Shown here: piece by piece, positions 27,394 through 38,251 of the stretch
Layout of the letters: each line of letters starts with the position of its first letter
Numbering within the stretch: the first letter of the stretch is position 1
NCBI RefSeq assembly: GCF_022230885.1
Contig: NZ_JAKGCT010000002.1
Coordinates: forward strand, 62,001 to 126,000
DNA from: Paenalcaligenes niemegkensis
GTDB taxonomy: Bacteria; Pseudomonadota; Gammaproteobacteria; Burkholderiales; Burkholderiaceae_B
Direction of reading: 5' to 3'
DNA length: 64,000 bases
Made by a program: the position numbers and the translations under genes
The notes under the pieces: generated by a model
Told to the model about the DNA's origin: nothing
Databases searched by the model: none
The model's input: the letters and a program-made list of their open reading frames with translations, nothing else

Positions 27394-30267
27394 TTACTTA
27401 GTCAGCGAAAAACCTTTGATTCGGGGAGCAAAAGCCTGCTCAAGCAACGCCTTTTGCTGCTCTTGGTGCTTAGCCAGATAGCCCACCGCGGGCGAAGCTG
27501 AAGCGGCACGACCGGCATAGCTGAGTTTCTGGCCTTCTGCCATGTTTTCGAACAGGTGATGCTGAACATAGAACCATGGTCCCTGGTTCTGGGGCTCGTC
27601 TTGCACCCACACCACTTCACGCAGATTCTCGTATTTTTGAAGTTCTGACTGGAAAGCTTTGTGTGCAAACGGGTAAAGCTGCTCGACGCGCACGATGGCT
27701 ACATCGCTGCGCTTCTGTTCATCACGGGCAGCAACAATGTCGTAATAAACCCTGCCGGAGCACACTAGCAGGCGTGTGACGTCGCTGGCCTTGATAGCCG
27801 AATCAGTTTCACCAATCACAGGCATAAAATGCCCTTCCGACAGATCAGTTAACGGCGAGGTCGCAGCTTTGTGACGCAACAGTGACTTAGGAGTCAGCAA
27901 CACCAAAGGCTTACGGAAAGGACGAATCATCTGGCGACGCAATACATGGAAAATCTGCGCGCCGTTGGTAGGCTGGATAACCTGGATATTGTTATCAGCA
28001 CACAATTGCAGGAATCGTTCGATTCGAGCTGATGAGTGTTCCGGCCCCTGGCCTTCGTAGCCATGAGGAAGCATCATGGTCAGGCCGCAATGGCGACCCC
28101 ACTTGGCTTCGCCTGAGGTGATGAACTGATCGATAACCACTTGGGCACCGTTCACGAAATCGCCGAACTGCGCCTCCCAGATAGTCAGAATATTCGGTTC
28201 GGCCGAAGCATAGCCGTACTCGAATGCCAGCACAGCCTCTTCAGACAGTACCGAGTCGATCACACTGAAAGGAGCCTGCTTTTCAGAGACATTCTGCAGT
28301 GGTACATAGGTGCCATCATCCCAGCGCTCGCGCTTTTGATCATGCCAGACAGCATGGCGATGGCTAAAAGTACCGCGTCCGGAGTCTTGACCGGTAATGC
28401 GGATGGCATAGCCGTTCTCGACCAGTGAGGCAAACGCCAGATGTTCGCCCATGCCCCAGTCGACGTTGAGCTCGCCCTTGATCATGGCACGGCGGTCTTT
28501 AAGCAAACGGTTCACCAGGGAATGCACGGTGAAGTCATCAGGTACGGTCGTGATGCGCTCACCTAAACGTTGCAGCTCGGAAAGCGGCAAGGCTGTATCG
28601 CCCTGGTCAGTCCATTTAGCCTCAAGGAACGGTGTCCAATCGGTAGCGTACTTGTTTTTGTAATCGGTAAGCACAGGCTCGACAGTGCGCTTTCCATCCT
28701 CCATGAGCTGACGATAGGCCTTGACCATGTCATCGGGCTCGTTCTCCCCAAGCACGCCCTGAGTGATCAGCTTGTCGGCGTAAAGCTTGCGTGTACCGGT
28801 ATGCTGACCAATGGTTTTATACATTAGCGGCTGCGTCAGTGATGGCGTATCTTGTTCGTTATGGCCGAGCTTACGGAAGCAAACGATATCGATAACGACG
28901 TCGTGGCGGAATTTCTGGCGGTAATCAAGAGCCAGCTTTGTGACAAAAACCACAGCTTCGGGATCATCACCGTTAACGTGGAACACAGGCGCTTCAATCA
29001 TCTTGACCACATCGGTGCAATACAGCGTTGAGCGTGTATCGCGAGGGTCGGACGTAGTGAAACCAATCTGGTTATTAATGACAATGTGCAAGGTACCACC
29101 GGTACCGTAGCCACGTGTCTGCGCCAGGTTAAGGGTCTCCATGACCACACCTTGTCCGGCAAAGGCGGCATCACCATGCACCAGTACTGGCAGCACCTGA
29201 GCACCTTCGCTGTCACCGCGACGGTCTTGGCGAGCGCGTACGCTGCCTTCGACAACGGGATTAACGATTTCAAGATGTGAGGGATTAAAGGCGAGCGACA
29301 GATGTACTGGACCGCCACGGGCGGACAAGTCGCTGGAAAAACCGTTATGGTATTTCACGTCGCCGTCGGTCAGACCTTCAGCGTGATAGCCTTCGAATTC
29401 GGCAAACAGATCAGCAGGCATTTTGCCCATGATGTTGACCAGCATATTCAGACGGCCACGATGAGCCATACCGACTACGATTTCCTGGACGCCGCTTTCA
29501 CTTGCGTGGTTGACGACTTCGTCCATTGAGGCAATAAAGCTTTCGCCGCCTTCAAGCGAGAAACGTTTCTGGCCTACATACTTGGTATGCAGAAAACGTT
29601 CAATGCCTTCGGCTTCGGTCAGCTGCTGCAAGATATTACGCTTCTGATCAGCCGAAAATTCAAATGTTCCGTGTACCGATTCCAGGCGCTCCTGAATCCA
29701 GCGCTTGGCAACCGGATCGGAGATGTGCATGAATTCTGCACCAATATTTTGACAATAGGTATCACGCAAGGCCTTGAGCAAGTCACGCAGGCTCATGGTT
29801 TCATTTTTCGTGAAATACGTATTGGTAGCGGAGTAAACCTGATCGAGGTCGGCTTCGGTAAGACCGTAGAAAGCAGGATCAAGCTCTGCGTAACTGGGAC
29901 GTTCGCTGCGCTTGAGCGGGTCGAGGGATGCCAGGCGCGCGCCTAGCGAGCGGTAAGCAGCGATTAAAGACTGCACCGATACCTGTTTGGATGCCAGAGC
30001 AAGATCGACCGCAGGCACGCGCGTGATTAACGCGTTCGCCTTGGCGCGCTGTGCAAATGACTCGACGATAGGCGCATGCGCCTGATCGCGTGTACTTTCA
30101 CGGCCGTCAGTAGCAGGTAAATGCTGCAGCTGATCAAAGTAGCTGCGCCACTCGTCTGGCACGGCCGTTGGATTATTCAGATAGATCTCGTAGAGATCTT
30201 CTACATAGGCAGCATTACTGCCAAATAGATAAGATGTGGATAGCAGTTCAGTTTGCGAAGATGACAT
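27394..30267 (-). CDS. sucA: 2-oxoglutarate dehydrogenase E1 component
   Basis: Thiamine-diphosphate enzyme that decarboxylates 2-oxoglutarate and succinylates the E2 lipoyl group. Recognisable parts are the N-terminal E2-binding segment (SYLFGSNAAYVEDLYEIYL), VGMAHRGRLNMLVN, the ThDP/Mg motif LVHGDAAFAGQGVV (about 360-373), NNQIGFTTSDPRD, and the C-terminal domain ending APRIKGFSLTK. The ATG at 30267 is preferred because AGGTGA lies 8 nt upstream; a GTG four codons earlier overlaps that site. 957 residues. First gene of sucA-sucB-lpdA. Confidence 0.96.
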   Translation of the reverse strand: MSSSQTELLSTSYLFGSNAAYVEDLYEIYLNNPTAVPDEWRSYFDQLQHLPATDGRESTRDQAHAPIVESFAQRAKANALITRVPAVDLALASKQVSVQSLIAAYRSLGARLASLDPLKRSERPSYAELDPAFYGLTEADLDQVYSATNTYFTKNETMSLRDLLKALRDTYCQNIGAEFMHISDPVAKRWIQERLESVHGTFEFSADQKRNILQQLTEAEGIERFLHTKYVGQKRFSLEGGESFIASMDEVVNHASESGVQEIVVGMAHRGRLNMLVNIMGKMPADLFAEFEGYHAEGLTDGDVKYHNGFSSDLSARGGPVHLSLAFNPSHLEIVNPVVEGSVRARQDRRGDSEGAQVLPVLVHGDAAFAGQGVVMETLNLAQTRGYGTGGTLHIVINNQIGFTTSDPRDTRSTLYCTDVVKMIEAPVFHVNGDDPEAVVFVTKLALDYRQKFRHDVVIDIVCFRKLGHNEQDTPSLTQPLMYKTIGQHTGTRKLYADKLITQGVLGENEPDDMVKAYRQLMEDGKRTVEPVLTDYKNKYATDWTPFLEAKWTDQGDTALPLSELQRLGERITTVPDDFTVHSLVNRLLKDRRAMIKGELNVDWGMGEHLAFASLVENGYAIRITGQDSGRGTFSHRHAVWHDQKRERWDDGTYVPLQNVSEKQAPFSVIDSVLSEEAVLAFEYGYASAEPNILTIWEAQFGDFVNGAQVVIDQFITSGEAKWGRHCGLTMMLPHGYEGQGPEHSSARIERFLQLCADNNIQVIQPTNGAQIFHVLRRQMIRPFRKPLVLLTPKSLLRHKAATSPLTDLSEGHFMPVIGETDSAIKASDVTRLLVCSGRVYYDIVAARDEQKRSDVAIVRVEQLYPFAHKAFQSELQKYENLREVVWVQDEPQNQGPWFYVQHHLFENMAEGQKLSYAGRAASASPAVGYLAKHQEQQKALLEQAFAPRIKGFSLTK

Positions 30268-30735
30268 TATGCGCTTCACCTATCCGGGTGTTTCACCCGT
30301 TATGAGATGCAGGAAAACCTTCCGCGACACGGCCACGCCGGTTAGCGGATAGCAGAGCAGAAGGCAACGTTGGACGCCTTTTACAAGCCGTATACAATTT
30401 AGTATACCCCCGGGACGCAAGCACGCACTTCACACCCCCGAAAACATTAGCCTTGCGGCCGTTTGTTGGCAATACCTGACACATATTTCTAATGAACATT
30501 AATTGTCGACAATCTATTCAAAGATGCTCAATATGAGCATTAGAAAAATAGCGTTTAAAAATCACATAGCTACTTTAAACGACAGCATTTACTACGCTTT
30601 TAAAATGCTGCAATGCGGCATGCATTGAATGCACTATTCACGCTATAACTATTAGATGCGTGAGTTTCGCCTAAAATGAACGTAGATTTTTAAATAACCT
30701 AGCAATCACAAGATACCAACAGGAGCACATCCACG
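30268..30735. promoter_or_regulatory. 468-bp divergent control region of sucA and maeB with three palindromes
   Basis: Contains the promoters of the 2-oxoglutarate dehydrogenase operon (minus) and maeB (plus). Three inverted repeats are visible: GTATAC-N6-GTATAC at 30390-30407, the 12-bp palindrome ATTGTCGACAAT at 30502-30513, and ATGCTCA-ATA-TGAGCAT at 30524-30540. The last has the 7-3-7 layout typical of a dimeric regulator site. None matches the TCTTATAT-type repeat near mdh and acnB. I could not fix the -10/-35 boxes. Confidence 0.55.
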
Positions 30736-33042
30736 ATGGACGCCAATGCCGATCTGGCTAAATTAGCGCTTGATTATCACGCTTACCCCACACCTGGAAA
30801 GATTTCAGTTGTACCTACCAAAACCCTGGCTAACCAAGATGACTTATCCTTGGCGTATTCACCGGGCGTCGCATCGGCTTGCATGGCCATTTACAACGCA
30901 GGTGAAGACGGAGATAACGAAGCAGCCGCAAAGTACACCTCCCGAGCCAACCTCGTCGGTGTCATTACCAATGGTACGGCTGTATTAGGTTTAGGCAATA
31001 TCGGCCCCCTCGCTTCCAAACCCGTAATGGAAGGCAAGGGCTGCCTATTCAAGAAGTTTGCCGGAATCGATGTATTTGACATCGAATTAGCCGAAAACGA
31101 TCCTAAGAAACTGGTCGACATCATCGCGGCCATGGAGCCTACCCTTGGCGGTATCAACCTCGAAGACATCAAGGCTCCCGAGTGTTTTTATATCGAGCAA
31201 GAATTACGCAAGCGCATGAAGATCCCGGTCTTCCATGACGATCAGCACGGTACGGCCATTATTTCGGCAGCTGCCATCCTGAACGGCCTGAAAGTGGTGG
31301 GCAAAGATATCACTCAGGTCAAACTGGTATGCTCGGGCGCTGGCGCAGCTGCCATCGCCTGCCTGAATTTACTGGTCAGCATGGGTATGCCTCACGAGCA
31401 CATTTTTGTCTCTGATTCCCGAGGTATTATCTGGAAAGGCCGCGAAGAAAACATGGAGCCCAGCAAGGCCCAGTATGCGCAAGAAACCAGCTTCCGTACA
31501 TTGGCTGATGCCACAAATGGGGCTGATATTTTCCTGGGCTGCTCGGCACCCGGTGTGCTGACACCGGAAATGCTCAAAACCATGGCCGACAAGCCGCTGA
31601 TTCTGGCTTTGGCCAACCCTGAGCCTGAGATCCGCCCTGAAGTGGCTAAAGCTACCCGTCCTGACTGCGTTATTGCTACAGGTCGCTCCGACTATCCCAA
31701 CCAGGTCAATAACGTACTGTGCTTCCCCTTCATTTTCCGCGGAGCCCTTGATTGTGGCGCTACGGTTATCAACGAGGAAATGAAGCTGGCTTGCGTAAAA
31801 GCAATCGCCGAACTGGCCCAGGCCGAACAGTACGACGACGTTAGCAGCAAACAAGGCGAAGCTGATGTAGGTTTCGGCCCTGAGTATATTATTCCTCGTC
31901 CTTTTGATCCGCGTCTAATCGTAAAAATTGCACCAGCCGTTGCACAGGCAGCCATGGATTCCGGTGTGGCAGCCCGTCCCATCCAGGACATGGAAGCCTA
32001 CCGCCAAAAGCTGATTGCCATGACCTACCACTCAGGTCCGTTAATGCGCCCGTTGTATGAACAGGCCAAAGCGGATCCCAAGCGCGTCATCTACGCCGAC
32101 GGTGAAGATGAGCGTGTATTACGTGCCGTCCAAACAGCCATAGACGAAAGCCTGGCTAAGCCGATCCTGATCGGACGTCCATCGGTCATCGAAATGCGTA
32201 TCCAAAGGTTCGGTCTGCGCCTGTCCCCCGGTGTTGATGTTGAAGTAGTCGATCCTGAAGACGACGAACGCTTTAACCAAACCTGGAGCGATTACTACAA
32301 GCTTCGCGCACGTGAAGGCATCACGCCTGACATTGCCAAGGCTATGGTACGCAAGCACAACACGCTTATAGGTGTCATGCTGCTTCAGCGTGGCGACGCC
32401 GATGCGATGATATGTGGTGTGGCCAGCAACTTCGACAATCAGCTCAAGCACATTGAAGAAGTGATTGGTCTGCGCAAAGGTGCGACCACATTTGCCGCCA
32501 TGAACGTCTTGATGCTGCCCAGCCAGACCTTATTCGTGTGCGACACGCATGTGAATGAAGACCCTACCGCTGAACAAGTTGCCAATATGACCATCCTGGC
32601 AGCTGAAGAAGTACGCAGCTTTGGCGTCGAGCCACGTGTTGCACTGCTTTCGCACTCGAACTTTGGTAGCCGCTCTACAGCTTCCTCACGCAAGATGGCT
32701 AAAGCCCGTCAATTGCTGGCCGAACTGGCACCCGAGCTGGAAGTCGATGGTGAAATGCACGCTGACTCGGCATTGTCTGACAAAATCCGCTTCAAGGCTT
32801 TTCCTGACACAACTTTACGTGCACCTGCCAACCTGCTCATCACTCCCAACCTTGACGCGGGTAACATTACCTACAATATGCTCAAGATGACAGGCAGCAA
32901 CGGCGTGGCGATGGGACCGATTCTGCTGGGCGCAGCACGTCCGGTTCACGTATTGACCACGAGCGCGACCGTACGTCGAATCGTGAATATGACAGCTATT
33001 GCAGTAGTCGATGCACAAGTCGAACAAAAGAAAAATGCCTAA
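30736..33042 (+). CDS. maeB: NADP-dependent malic enzyme MaeB with phosphotransacetylase-like domain
   Basis: Oxidatively decarboxylates malate to pyruvate with NADP+, linking the TCA cycle to pyruvate and NADPH. The malic-enzyme half is about residues 1-420: [25 protein letters not shown] near 166-175, [14 protein letters not shown] for nucleotide binding. The C-terminal half from about 427 is phosphotransacetylase-like ([29 protein letters not shown]); in MaeB it is regulatory, not a working Pta. 768 residues, the usual MaeB length. AGGAG stands upstream of the ATG. Confidence 0.96.
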   Translation: MDANADLAKLALDYHAYPTPGKISVVPTKTLANQDDLSLAYSPGVASACMAIYNAGEDGDNEAAAKYTSRANLVGVITNGTAVLGLGNIGPLASKPVMEGKGCLFKKFAGIDVFDIELAENDPKKLVDIIAAMEPTLGGINLEDIKAPECFYIEQELRKRMKIPVFHDDQHGTAIISAAAILNGLKVVGKDITQVKLVCSGAGAAAIACLNLLVSMGMPHEHIFVSDSRGIIWKGREENMEPSKAQYAQETSFRTLADATNGADIFLGCSAPGVLTPEMLKTMADKPLILALANPEPEIRPEVAKATRPDCVIATGRSDYPNQVNNVLCFPFIFRGALDCGATVINEEMKLACVKAIAELAQAEQYDDVSSKQGEADVGFGPEYIIPRPFDPRLIVKIAPAVAQAAMDSGVAARPIQDMEAYRQKLIAMTYHSGPLMRPLYEQAKADPKRVIYADGEDERVLRAVQTAIDESLAKPILIGRPSVIEMRIQRFGLRLSPGVDVEVVDPEDDERFNQTWSDYYKLRAREGITPDIAKAMVRKHNTLIGVMLLQRGDADAMICGVASNFDNQLKHIEEVIGLRKGATTFAAMNVLMLPSQTLFVCDTHVNEDPTAEQVANMTILAAEEVRSFGVEPRVALLSHSNFGSRSTASSRKMAKARQLLAELAPELEVDGEMHADSALSDKIRFKAFPDTTLRAPANLLITPNLDAGNITYNMLKMTGSNGVAMGPILLGAARPVHVLTTSATVRRIVNMTAIAVVDAQVEQKKNA

Positions 33043-33082
33043 GCTAGCTATGTCCTGATTTACTCATGTAAATCCAGGCACC

Positions 33083-33123
33083 AAAAAATCGGGTTCCAAT
33101 GGCTATCGGAACCCGATTTTTTT
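33083..33123 (+). terminator. rho-independent terminator of maeB
   Basis: Near-perfect hairpin AAATCGGGTTCC / GGAACCCGATTT with a short loop, flanked by A6 upstream and T7 downstream. It can act on the plus strand, and its A-run would also serve a minus-strand transcript. Confidence 0.9.
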
Positions 33124-33197
33124 ATCCACTTTCAGAGCAGCCTAGTTTCATAGCAGCCTTTAAGACGGACATTCGCATTAACCTTGGCGGTAAGCAC

Positions 33198-33220
33198 AAA
33201 AAAGCTGGCCTAAGCCAGCT
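33198..33220 (-). terminator. rho-independent terminator of the sdh-gltA operon
   Basis: Hairpin GCTGGC / GCCAGC (33204-33219), with TTTTTT on the minus strand from the A-run 33198-33203. It lies 30 nt after the gltA stop. Confidence 0.85.
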
Positions 33221-33249
33221 TGAATCAGTCAATACTGCAGAGCACTACA

Positions 33250-34548
33250 TTACTCGGCGATGTCGCGCTCGGTATAACCCGTGTACAACTGACGCGGACG
33301 ACCGATTTTATAATCGGGATCGGATAGCATTTCATCCCACTGAGCAATCCAGCCCACCGTACGTGCCAAAGCAAAAATAGCGGTAAACAACGAAGTAGGA
33401 ATACCAATTGCCCGCTGAACAATACCCGAGTAGAAGTCTACGTTCGGGTAGAGTTTACGCTCGACAAAATAGGGATCTTCCAAAGCAATACGCTCTAGTT
33501 CCATTGCCAGTTTAAACAACGGATCATTCTCTAGGCCTAGCGCTGCAAGAACCTCTTTGCATGTCTCTTGCATCAGCTTGGCACGCGGATCGTAGTTCTT
33601 ATAAACACGATGACCGAAGCCCATCAGGCGAACGCCAGAACTCTTGTCTTTGACCTTCTCCATGAACTCGCCAACTTTCTCTACTCCACCATTAGCCTGC
33701 AGGTGCTCAAGCATATTCAGGCAAGCTTCATTAGCCCCGCCATGGGCTGGTCCCCACAGACATGCTACCCCGGCGGCAATTGCTGCGTAAGGGTTCGTGC
33801 CGGATGAACCGCACAGACGAACAGTAGAGGTAGACGCATTCTGCTCATGGTCAGCGTGCAGAATAAAGATACGGTCCAGCGCGCGCTCTACAACATCGTT
33901 GACCTTGTAATCTTCGCAAGGAGTGCCGAACATCATGCGCAAAAAGTTGCCTGTGTAGCTTAGGTCGTTCTGCGGATACATCAGCGGCTGTCCAACGGAA
34001 TGCTTATGCGCCATGGCCACCAGCGTTGGCATTTTGGCAATCAGTCGAATCGCTGAAATACGACGGTGCTCGGGGTTGGCGACGTCGGTTGAGTCGTGAT
34101 AGAAAGCCGACATTCCGCCCACCAGGCCTGTCAAGATTGCCATAGGATGGGCATCAGCACGAAAGCCACGCAGGAAAAACTGCATTTGTTCCTGAACCAT
34201 GGTGTGCTGCGTGATAAGCTGCTCGAAGTCAGCCTTCTGCTGCGCCTCGGGTAGTTCGCCATTAAGAAGCAAATAGCTCACTTCCATGAAGTTACAGTTC
34301 TGTGCTAGCTGATCAATGGGGTAGCCACGGTAAAGCAACTGTCCCTTATCGCCATCGATGTAAGTAATCGACGATTCGCACGACGCTGTAGCCATGAAGC
34401 CCGGGTCGTAGGTAAACATATCAGTCTGACCGTATAGCTTACGGATATCAATGACATCAGGGCCAACTGTGCCTTTGTACACTGGGAATTCAACCGAAGG
34501 ACTTCCATCGGAAAACGCAAGTGTGGCTTTCTTATCTGACAGTTCCAT
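33250..34548 (-). CDS. gltA: citrate synthase (type II)
   Basis: Condenses acetyl-CoA and oxaloacetate to citrate. Catalytic His segments are in [19 protein letters not shown] and [27 protein letters not shown] is also present. 432 residues, the length of the NADH-sensitive hexameric type of Gram-negative bacteria. The ATG at 34548 is chosen because GGAAG lies 7 nt upstream; a GTG one codon earlier is less likely. Last gene of the sdhC-sdhD-sdhA-sdhB-sdhE-gltA operon. Confidence 0.96.
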   Translation of the reverse strand: MELSDKKATLAFSDGSPSVEFPVYKGTVGPDVIDIRKLYGQTDMFTYDPGFMATASCESSITYIDGDKGQLLYRGYPIDQLAQNCNFMEVSYLLLNGELPEAQQKADFEQLITQHTMVQEQMQFFLRGFRADAHPMAILTGLVGGMSAFYHDSTDVANPEHRRISAIRLIAKMPTLVAMAHKHSVGQPLMYPQNDLSYTGNFLRMMFGTPCEDYKVNDVVERALDRIFILHADHEQNASTSTVRLCGSSGTNPYAAIAAGVACLWGPAHGGANEACLNMLEHLQANGGVEKVGEFMEKVKDKSSGVRLMGFGHRVYKNYDPRAKLMQETCKEVLAALGLENDPLFKLAMELERIALEDPYFVERKLYPNVDFYSGIVQRAIGIPTSLFTAIFALARTVGWIAQWDEMLSDPDYKIGRPRQLYTGYTERDIAE

Positions 34549-34566
34549 CACAAATCTTCCTAAAAA

Positions 34567-34827
34567 TTACAACGCTCGCATAAGAGCGACCAGACGTCGA
34601 ATGTCCGGCGTATCGTATTTGCCCTCAACTTCTTTGGTGGCAAGTAATACGTCGAGCAATTCCGTATCGTCCATTTCAAACAGGCAAGTTAAGGCGGAGA
34701 CGTCAACGTCAGTTAAACCCACCTCATACTCATCCAAAAAACGGGTAACCATGAGATCGTTTTCGAGCATGCCCCGACGGGCTCTCCAGCGTAATCTCGC
34801 GCGTTCTAACTGTGTCAACGTTCTCAT
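34567..34827 (-). CDS. sdhE: FAD assembly factor SdhE
   Basis: Small protein that promotes covalent flavinylation of SdhA. 86 residues, all-helical, with the family RGMLE motif (WRARRGMLENDL, about 15-26) that contacts the flavoprotein, and the DxxTxLLDVLL-like centre. It sits 12 bp after sdhB and 18 bp before gltA, the usual operon position. Confidence 0.94.
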   Translation of the reverse strand: MRTLTQLERARLRWRARRGMLENDLMVTRFLDEYEVGLTDVDVSALTCLFEMDDTELLDVLLATKEVEGKYDTPDIRRLVALMRAL

Positions 34828-34839
34828 TTCACTGCCTAC

Positions 34840-35556
34840 TTAAATGCTACGGCGAACCAGCATCTCTTTGATTTTGCCGATAGCATGCGATGGATTTAAA
34901 CCTTTAGGACACACATCAGTACAGTTCATGATGGTGTGACACCGGAATAAACGGTACGGATCTTCCAGATTATCCAATCGCTCACCTGTGGCTTCGTCAC
35001 GCGAATCAGCAATAAAGCGATAAGCTTGAAGCAACCCTGCCGGACCGACGAACTTGTCTGGATTCCACCAGAAAGACGGACACGCTGTTGAACAGCATGC
35101 GCATAAAATACACTCGTAAAGACCATTAAGCTCATCGCGAGCTTCAGGCGTTTGCAAGCGCTCCTTCTCTGGAGGAGGCGCGTCGTTGATCAAGAACGGC
35201 TTGACGGAGTGGTACTGATCGAAGAAATTTGTCATATCGACGATCAGGTCACGCACTACTGGCAATCCAGGCAAAGGACGCAGAACAATAGGCTGCTTCA
35301 AATCGTTAAGATTCGTAGTACAGGCCAGGCCGTTCTTGCCATTGATGTTCATGGCATCCGAGCCACATACACCTTCTCGGCAGGAGCGACGAATAGCCAG
35401 GCTATCGTCCTCGTCATTTTTAATGCGCACGAGCGCGTCCAGCAGCATTTTGTCGTTAGGCTGAAGCGTAACCTCAAGCTTCTGCATATAGGGCCGCTCG
35501 TCCTTATCAGGGTCGTAGCGATAAATTTCAAATTTAAGGGTACGGGTTTGACTCAT
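34840..35556 (-). CDS. sdhB: succinate dehydrogenase iron-sulfur subunit
   Basis: Carries electrons from FAD in SdhA to the quinone. The [2Fe-2S] motif is CREGVCGSDAMNINGKNGLAC; the [4Fe-4S] and [3Fe-4S] cysteines are in CILCACCSTACP and CHTIMNCTDVCPKGLNP. The start chosen is the ATG at 35556 (MSQTRTLKFEIYRYD) because AGGA lies 7 nt upstream; the frame extends 13 codons further into sdhA without family likeness. 238 residues. Confidence 0.96.
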   Translation of the reverse strand: MSQTRTLKFEIYRYDPDKDERPYMQKLEVTLQPNDKMLLDALVRIKNDEDDSLAIRRSCREGVCGSDAMNINGKNGLACTTNLNDLKQPIVLRPLPGLPVVRDLIVDMTNFFDQYHSVKPFLINDAPPPEKERLQTPEARDELNGLYECILCACCSTACPSFWWNPDKFVGPAGLLQAYRFIADSRDEATGERLDNLEDPYRLFRCHTIMNCTDVCPKGLNPSHAIGKIKEMLVRRSI

Positions 35557-35569
35557 GTCACTATCCTGC

Positions 35570-37345
35570 TTAGAAAGTACGAGCTTGCGGCGCAATGCTG
35601 TCAGCTGTAAGTGGCTTCATTTGAACGTCTTTGTATTCAAGACGGCTGCCTTCAGCAAACCACAAGGTGTGCTTCAACCAATCTTCGTCATTACGCTCAG
35701 GGAAATCGTTTAGAGCGTGGGCTCCACGACTTTCGGTACGACTAGCTGCCGAACGTGTGGTAGCGCGTGCGACCTCGATCATGTTGGAGACTTCCAACGC
35801 TTCAACCCGGGCGGTATTGAAGACATTTGATTTGTCCTGGAAGTAAATATCAGCAACTTCAGGAACCAGGCTTTCAATAAGGTCTTCACCCTTTTTAAGC
35901 AAGTCCATTGTGCGGAACACGCCGCAGTGAGCTTGCATGGTCTGGCGAATTTTCTCGGCGACGTCCTGGGACTTCTCGCCGGAAGTACGTGTTTCCAGAC
36001 GATTGACCCGATCCAGCGAATAGTCGATAGCTGCCTGTGGAATATCTTGGTGGCTATGCGTTTTCTCGGGATGTGAATCAACAATATGATTGCCCGCGGC
36101 ACGGCCAAATACAATAAGGTCGAGCAGAGAATTAGTGCCCAGGCGGTTAGCTCCGTGTACGGAAGTGGCTGCGCACTCACCGATGGCGTAGAGCCCGTTG
36201 ACAATTTTATTCTCGCCGTTTACCGGACTGACTACCTGTCCGTAATAATTGGTGGGAATACCGCCCATTTGATAGTGGATGGTAGGCACCACTGGAATAG
36301 GATCTTTAATGGGATCGACGTTGGCAAACTTCATCGCGATTTCGCGGATGGAAGGCAAACGCTTCTGAATGGTCTCGGCGCCCAGGTGGTCTAACTTAAG
36401 CACCACATAGCTTCCATCGCCACACCCACGGCCCTCTTTGATTTCCTGATCCATTGACCGGGAGACAAAGTCGCGTGGGGCCAAATCTTTAAGGTTGGGT
36501 GCATAGCGCTCCATAAAACGCTCGCCATCTTTATTAAGCAAGATGCCGCCTTCACCGCGTACGCCTTCGGTGATAAGCACACCAGCACCGGCAACGCCGG
36601 TAGGGTGAAACTGCCAGAACTCCATGTCTTGCAATGGCAGATCTGCACGAGCAGCCATACCCAGGCCGTCGCCTGTGTTAATGAAGGCGTTGGTAGAAGC
36701 CGCCCAGATGCGACCCGCACCGCCTGTAGCCAACACAGTGCGTTTGGCTTCAAGCACAAATATTTCGCCGGTTTCCATCTCGAGTGCTGTTACGCCAAGC
36801 ACATCGCCCGCTTCATTACGTAAGAGATCAAGCGCCATCCACTCAACAAAAAAGTTGGTGCGGGCAGATACGTTTTGCTGATAGAGCGTATGCAACATAG
36901 CGTGGCCAGTACGGTCGGCAGCTGCACAGGCACGCTGCACGGGTTTCTCGCCAAAATTAGCAGTATGCCCACCGAAAGGACGCTGGTAAATTGTGCCATC
37001 GGCATTGCGATCGAAAGGCATGCCGTAATGCTCGAGCTCGTACACCGCATTCGGTGCTTCACGACACATAAACTCGATGGCATCCTGGTCACCCAGCCAG
37101 TCTGAGCCTTTCACGGTATCGTACATATGCCAATACCAGTGATCTTCACTCATGTTACCCAAAGAGGCGCTGACCCCGCCTTGCGCCGCGACAGTATGGG
37201 AGCGTGTAGGAAAGACTTTAGACAGCACGGCAACAGACAGCCCTGCTTTGGCAAGTTGTAAAGAACAGCGCATACCGGCACCGCCGGCACCAACGACCAC
37301 CACATCAAACTGGCGTCGCGGTAAAGATTTTTTAATAGCAGCCAC
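35570..37345 (-). CDS. sdhA: succinate dehydrogenase flavoprotein subunit
   Basis: Oxidises succinate to fumarate at the cytoplasmic face of the membrane. FAD-binding VVVGAGGAGMRCSLQL starts near residue 16. His50 in TRSHTVAAQGG is the expected covalent FAD attachment site. Substrate and FAD residues are in HPTGVAGAGVLITEGVRGEGG and GANRLGTNSLLDLIVFGR. 591 residues, ending with the usual R-x-Y segment. It is separated from sdhD by 3 bp and from sdhB by 13 bp. Confidence 0.97.
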   Translation of the reverse strand: MAAIKKSLPRRQFDVVVVGAGGAGMRCSLQLAKAGLSVAVLSKVFPTRSHTVAAQGGVSASLGNMSEDHWYWHMYDTVKGSDWLGDQDAIEFMCREAPNAVYELEHYGMPFDRNADGTIYQRPFGGHTANFGEKPVQRACAAADRTGHAMLHTLYQQNVSARTNFFVEWMALDLLRNEAGDVLGVTALEMETGEIFVLEAKRTVLATGGAGRIWAASTNAFINTGDGLGMAARADLPLQDMEFWQFHPTGVAGAGVLITEGVRGEGGILLNKDGERFMERYAPNLKDLAPRDFVSRSMDQEIKEGRGCGDGSYVVLKLDHLGAETIQKRLPSIREIAMKFANVDPIKDPIPVVPTIHYQMGGIPTNYYGQVVSPVNGENKIVNGLYAIGECAATSVHGANRLGTNSLLDLIVFGRAAGNHIVDSHPEKTHSHQDIPQAAIDYSLDRVNRLETRTSGEKSQDVAEKIRQTMQAHCGVFRTMDLLKKGEDLIESLVPEVADIYFQDKSNVFNTARVEALEVSNMIEVARATTRSAASRTESRGAHALNDFPERNDEDWLKHTLWFAEGSRLEYKDVQMKPLTADSIAPQARTF

Positions 37346-37348
37346 GGC

Positions 37349-37732
37349 TTACAGGCTCCAGATAATTTGTGCAAAGAAAACGATGGCAGCCACTAACCAA
37401 AGCAAGGTTAGTACCTGAAGGAATAAGCGGATACCTGTGGCTCGTACGTAATCCATCCAGATATCCCGCACACCAATCCAGGCATGCCAGGCGAGCGACA
37501 AGAAAAACAAGGTCGCCAACAATTGCCCTAACGGAAAGTTACCCACCTGGAATGCAAACAAATTGCGCCAGGCAGCATAATCAAGAGTAGAGCTAAATAA
37601 AACACCACCAAGGAACACCAAGGTGTACACAATCATGATGACGGCAGTTACGCGCTGCACAATAAAATCCATTGTGCCGTAATGCGCCCCCACCACCAGG
37701 CGCTTCGTACCAATTCGTTCAGGGTTCGCCAT
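37349..37732 (-). CDS. sdhD: succinate dehydrogenase membrane anchor SdhD
   Basis: Hydrophobic anchor that with SdhC binds heme b and ubiquinone. 127 residues with three predicted membrane helices (about 29-47, 60-80 and 100-122). LAWHAWIGVRDIWMDY carries the likely heme-ligand His and the quinone-site residues. Its start overlaps the sdhC stop by one base. Confidence 0.93.
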   Translation of the reverse strand: MANPERIGTKRLVVGAHYGTMDFIVQRVTAVIMIVYTLVFLGGVLFSSTLDYAAWRNLFAFQVGNFPLGQLLATLFFLSLAWHAWIGVRDIWMDYVRATGIRLFLQVLTLLWLVAAIVFFAQIIWSL

Positions 37733-38145
37733 TACCAGGCTCCAAATAATTTCAAGCCAAATACGAGCGTTAGCGCCAGGCTAACTACTAATACTGATGC
37801 AGCTGTTTTGCTGGCAGCATACTTGTCGTTGCCTTTGCCCATATCGAGAGCCAGATAACGGATACCGGCACAGAAGTGGTGCAGGTAGCCCCAGATAAGG
37901 GCTAGCAGCACCAGCTTACAGACAGGATGACCTACCACGCTGCTGATCGAATTAAAACTGGCTTCCGACTGCAGGCTCATGGAGAGCAATGGCAACAGAA
38001 TCACAGGCAAGCTTAAAAAGAGCAGAGCGCCACTAATTCGGTGAAGAATTGAGGTTTTGGCTGCGAGCGGTAAGCGGTAACTCAATATCTGCGGCACGCT
38101 GATATTGCGATACTGCGGACGCTGCTTAGGTGCGGTATCAGACAT
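37732..38145 (-). CDS. sdhC: succinate dehydrogenase cytochrome b556 subunit SdhC
   Basis: Second membrane anchor. 137 residues, three membrane helices. SILHRISGALLFL is the family signature at the first helix, and LHHFCAGIRYLALDMG carries the axial heme His. First gene of the operon. The 106-bp gap to gntR shows no TCTTATAT-type site, so this operon may read through from gntR or have its own promoter. Confidence 0.94.
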   Translation of the reverse strand: MSDTAPKQRPQYRNISVPQILSYRLPLAAKTSILHRISGALLFLSLPVILLPLLSMSLQSEASFNSISSVVGHPVCKLVLLALIWGYLHHFCAGIRYLALDMGKGNDKYAASKTAASVLVVSLALTLVFGLKLFGAW

Positions 38146-38251
38146 TATGGCCTCGAAGTAAAAAATAAAATGGGTACACGAAGTAAATTTGTTCTATTGG
38201 ACTATTTTCGCTTATTTAATGCTGCAGTGCATCAGTAAGCACACATTTTGT

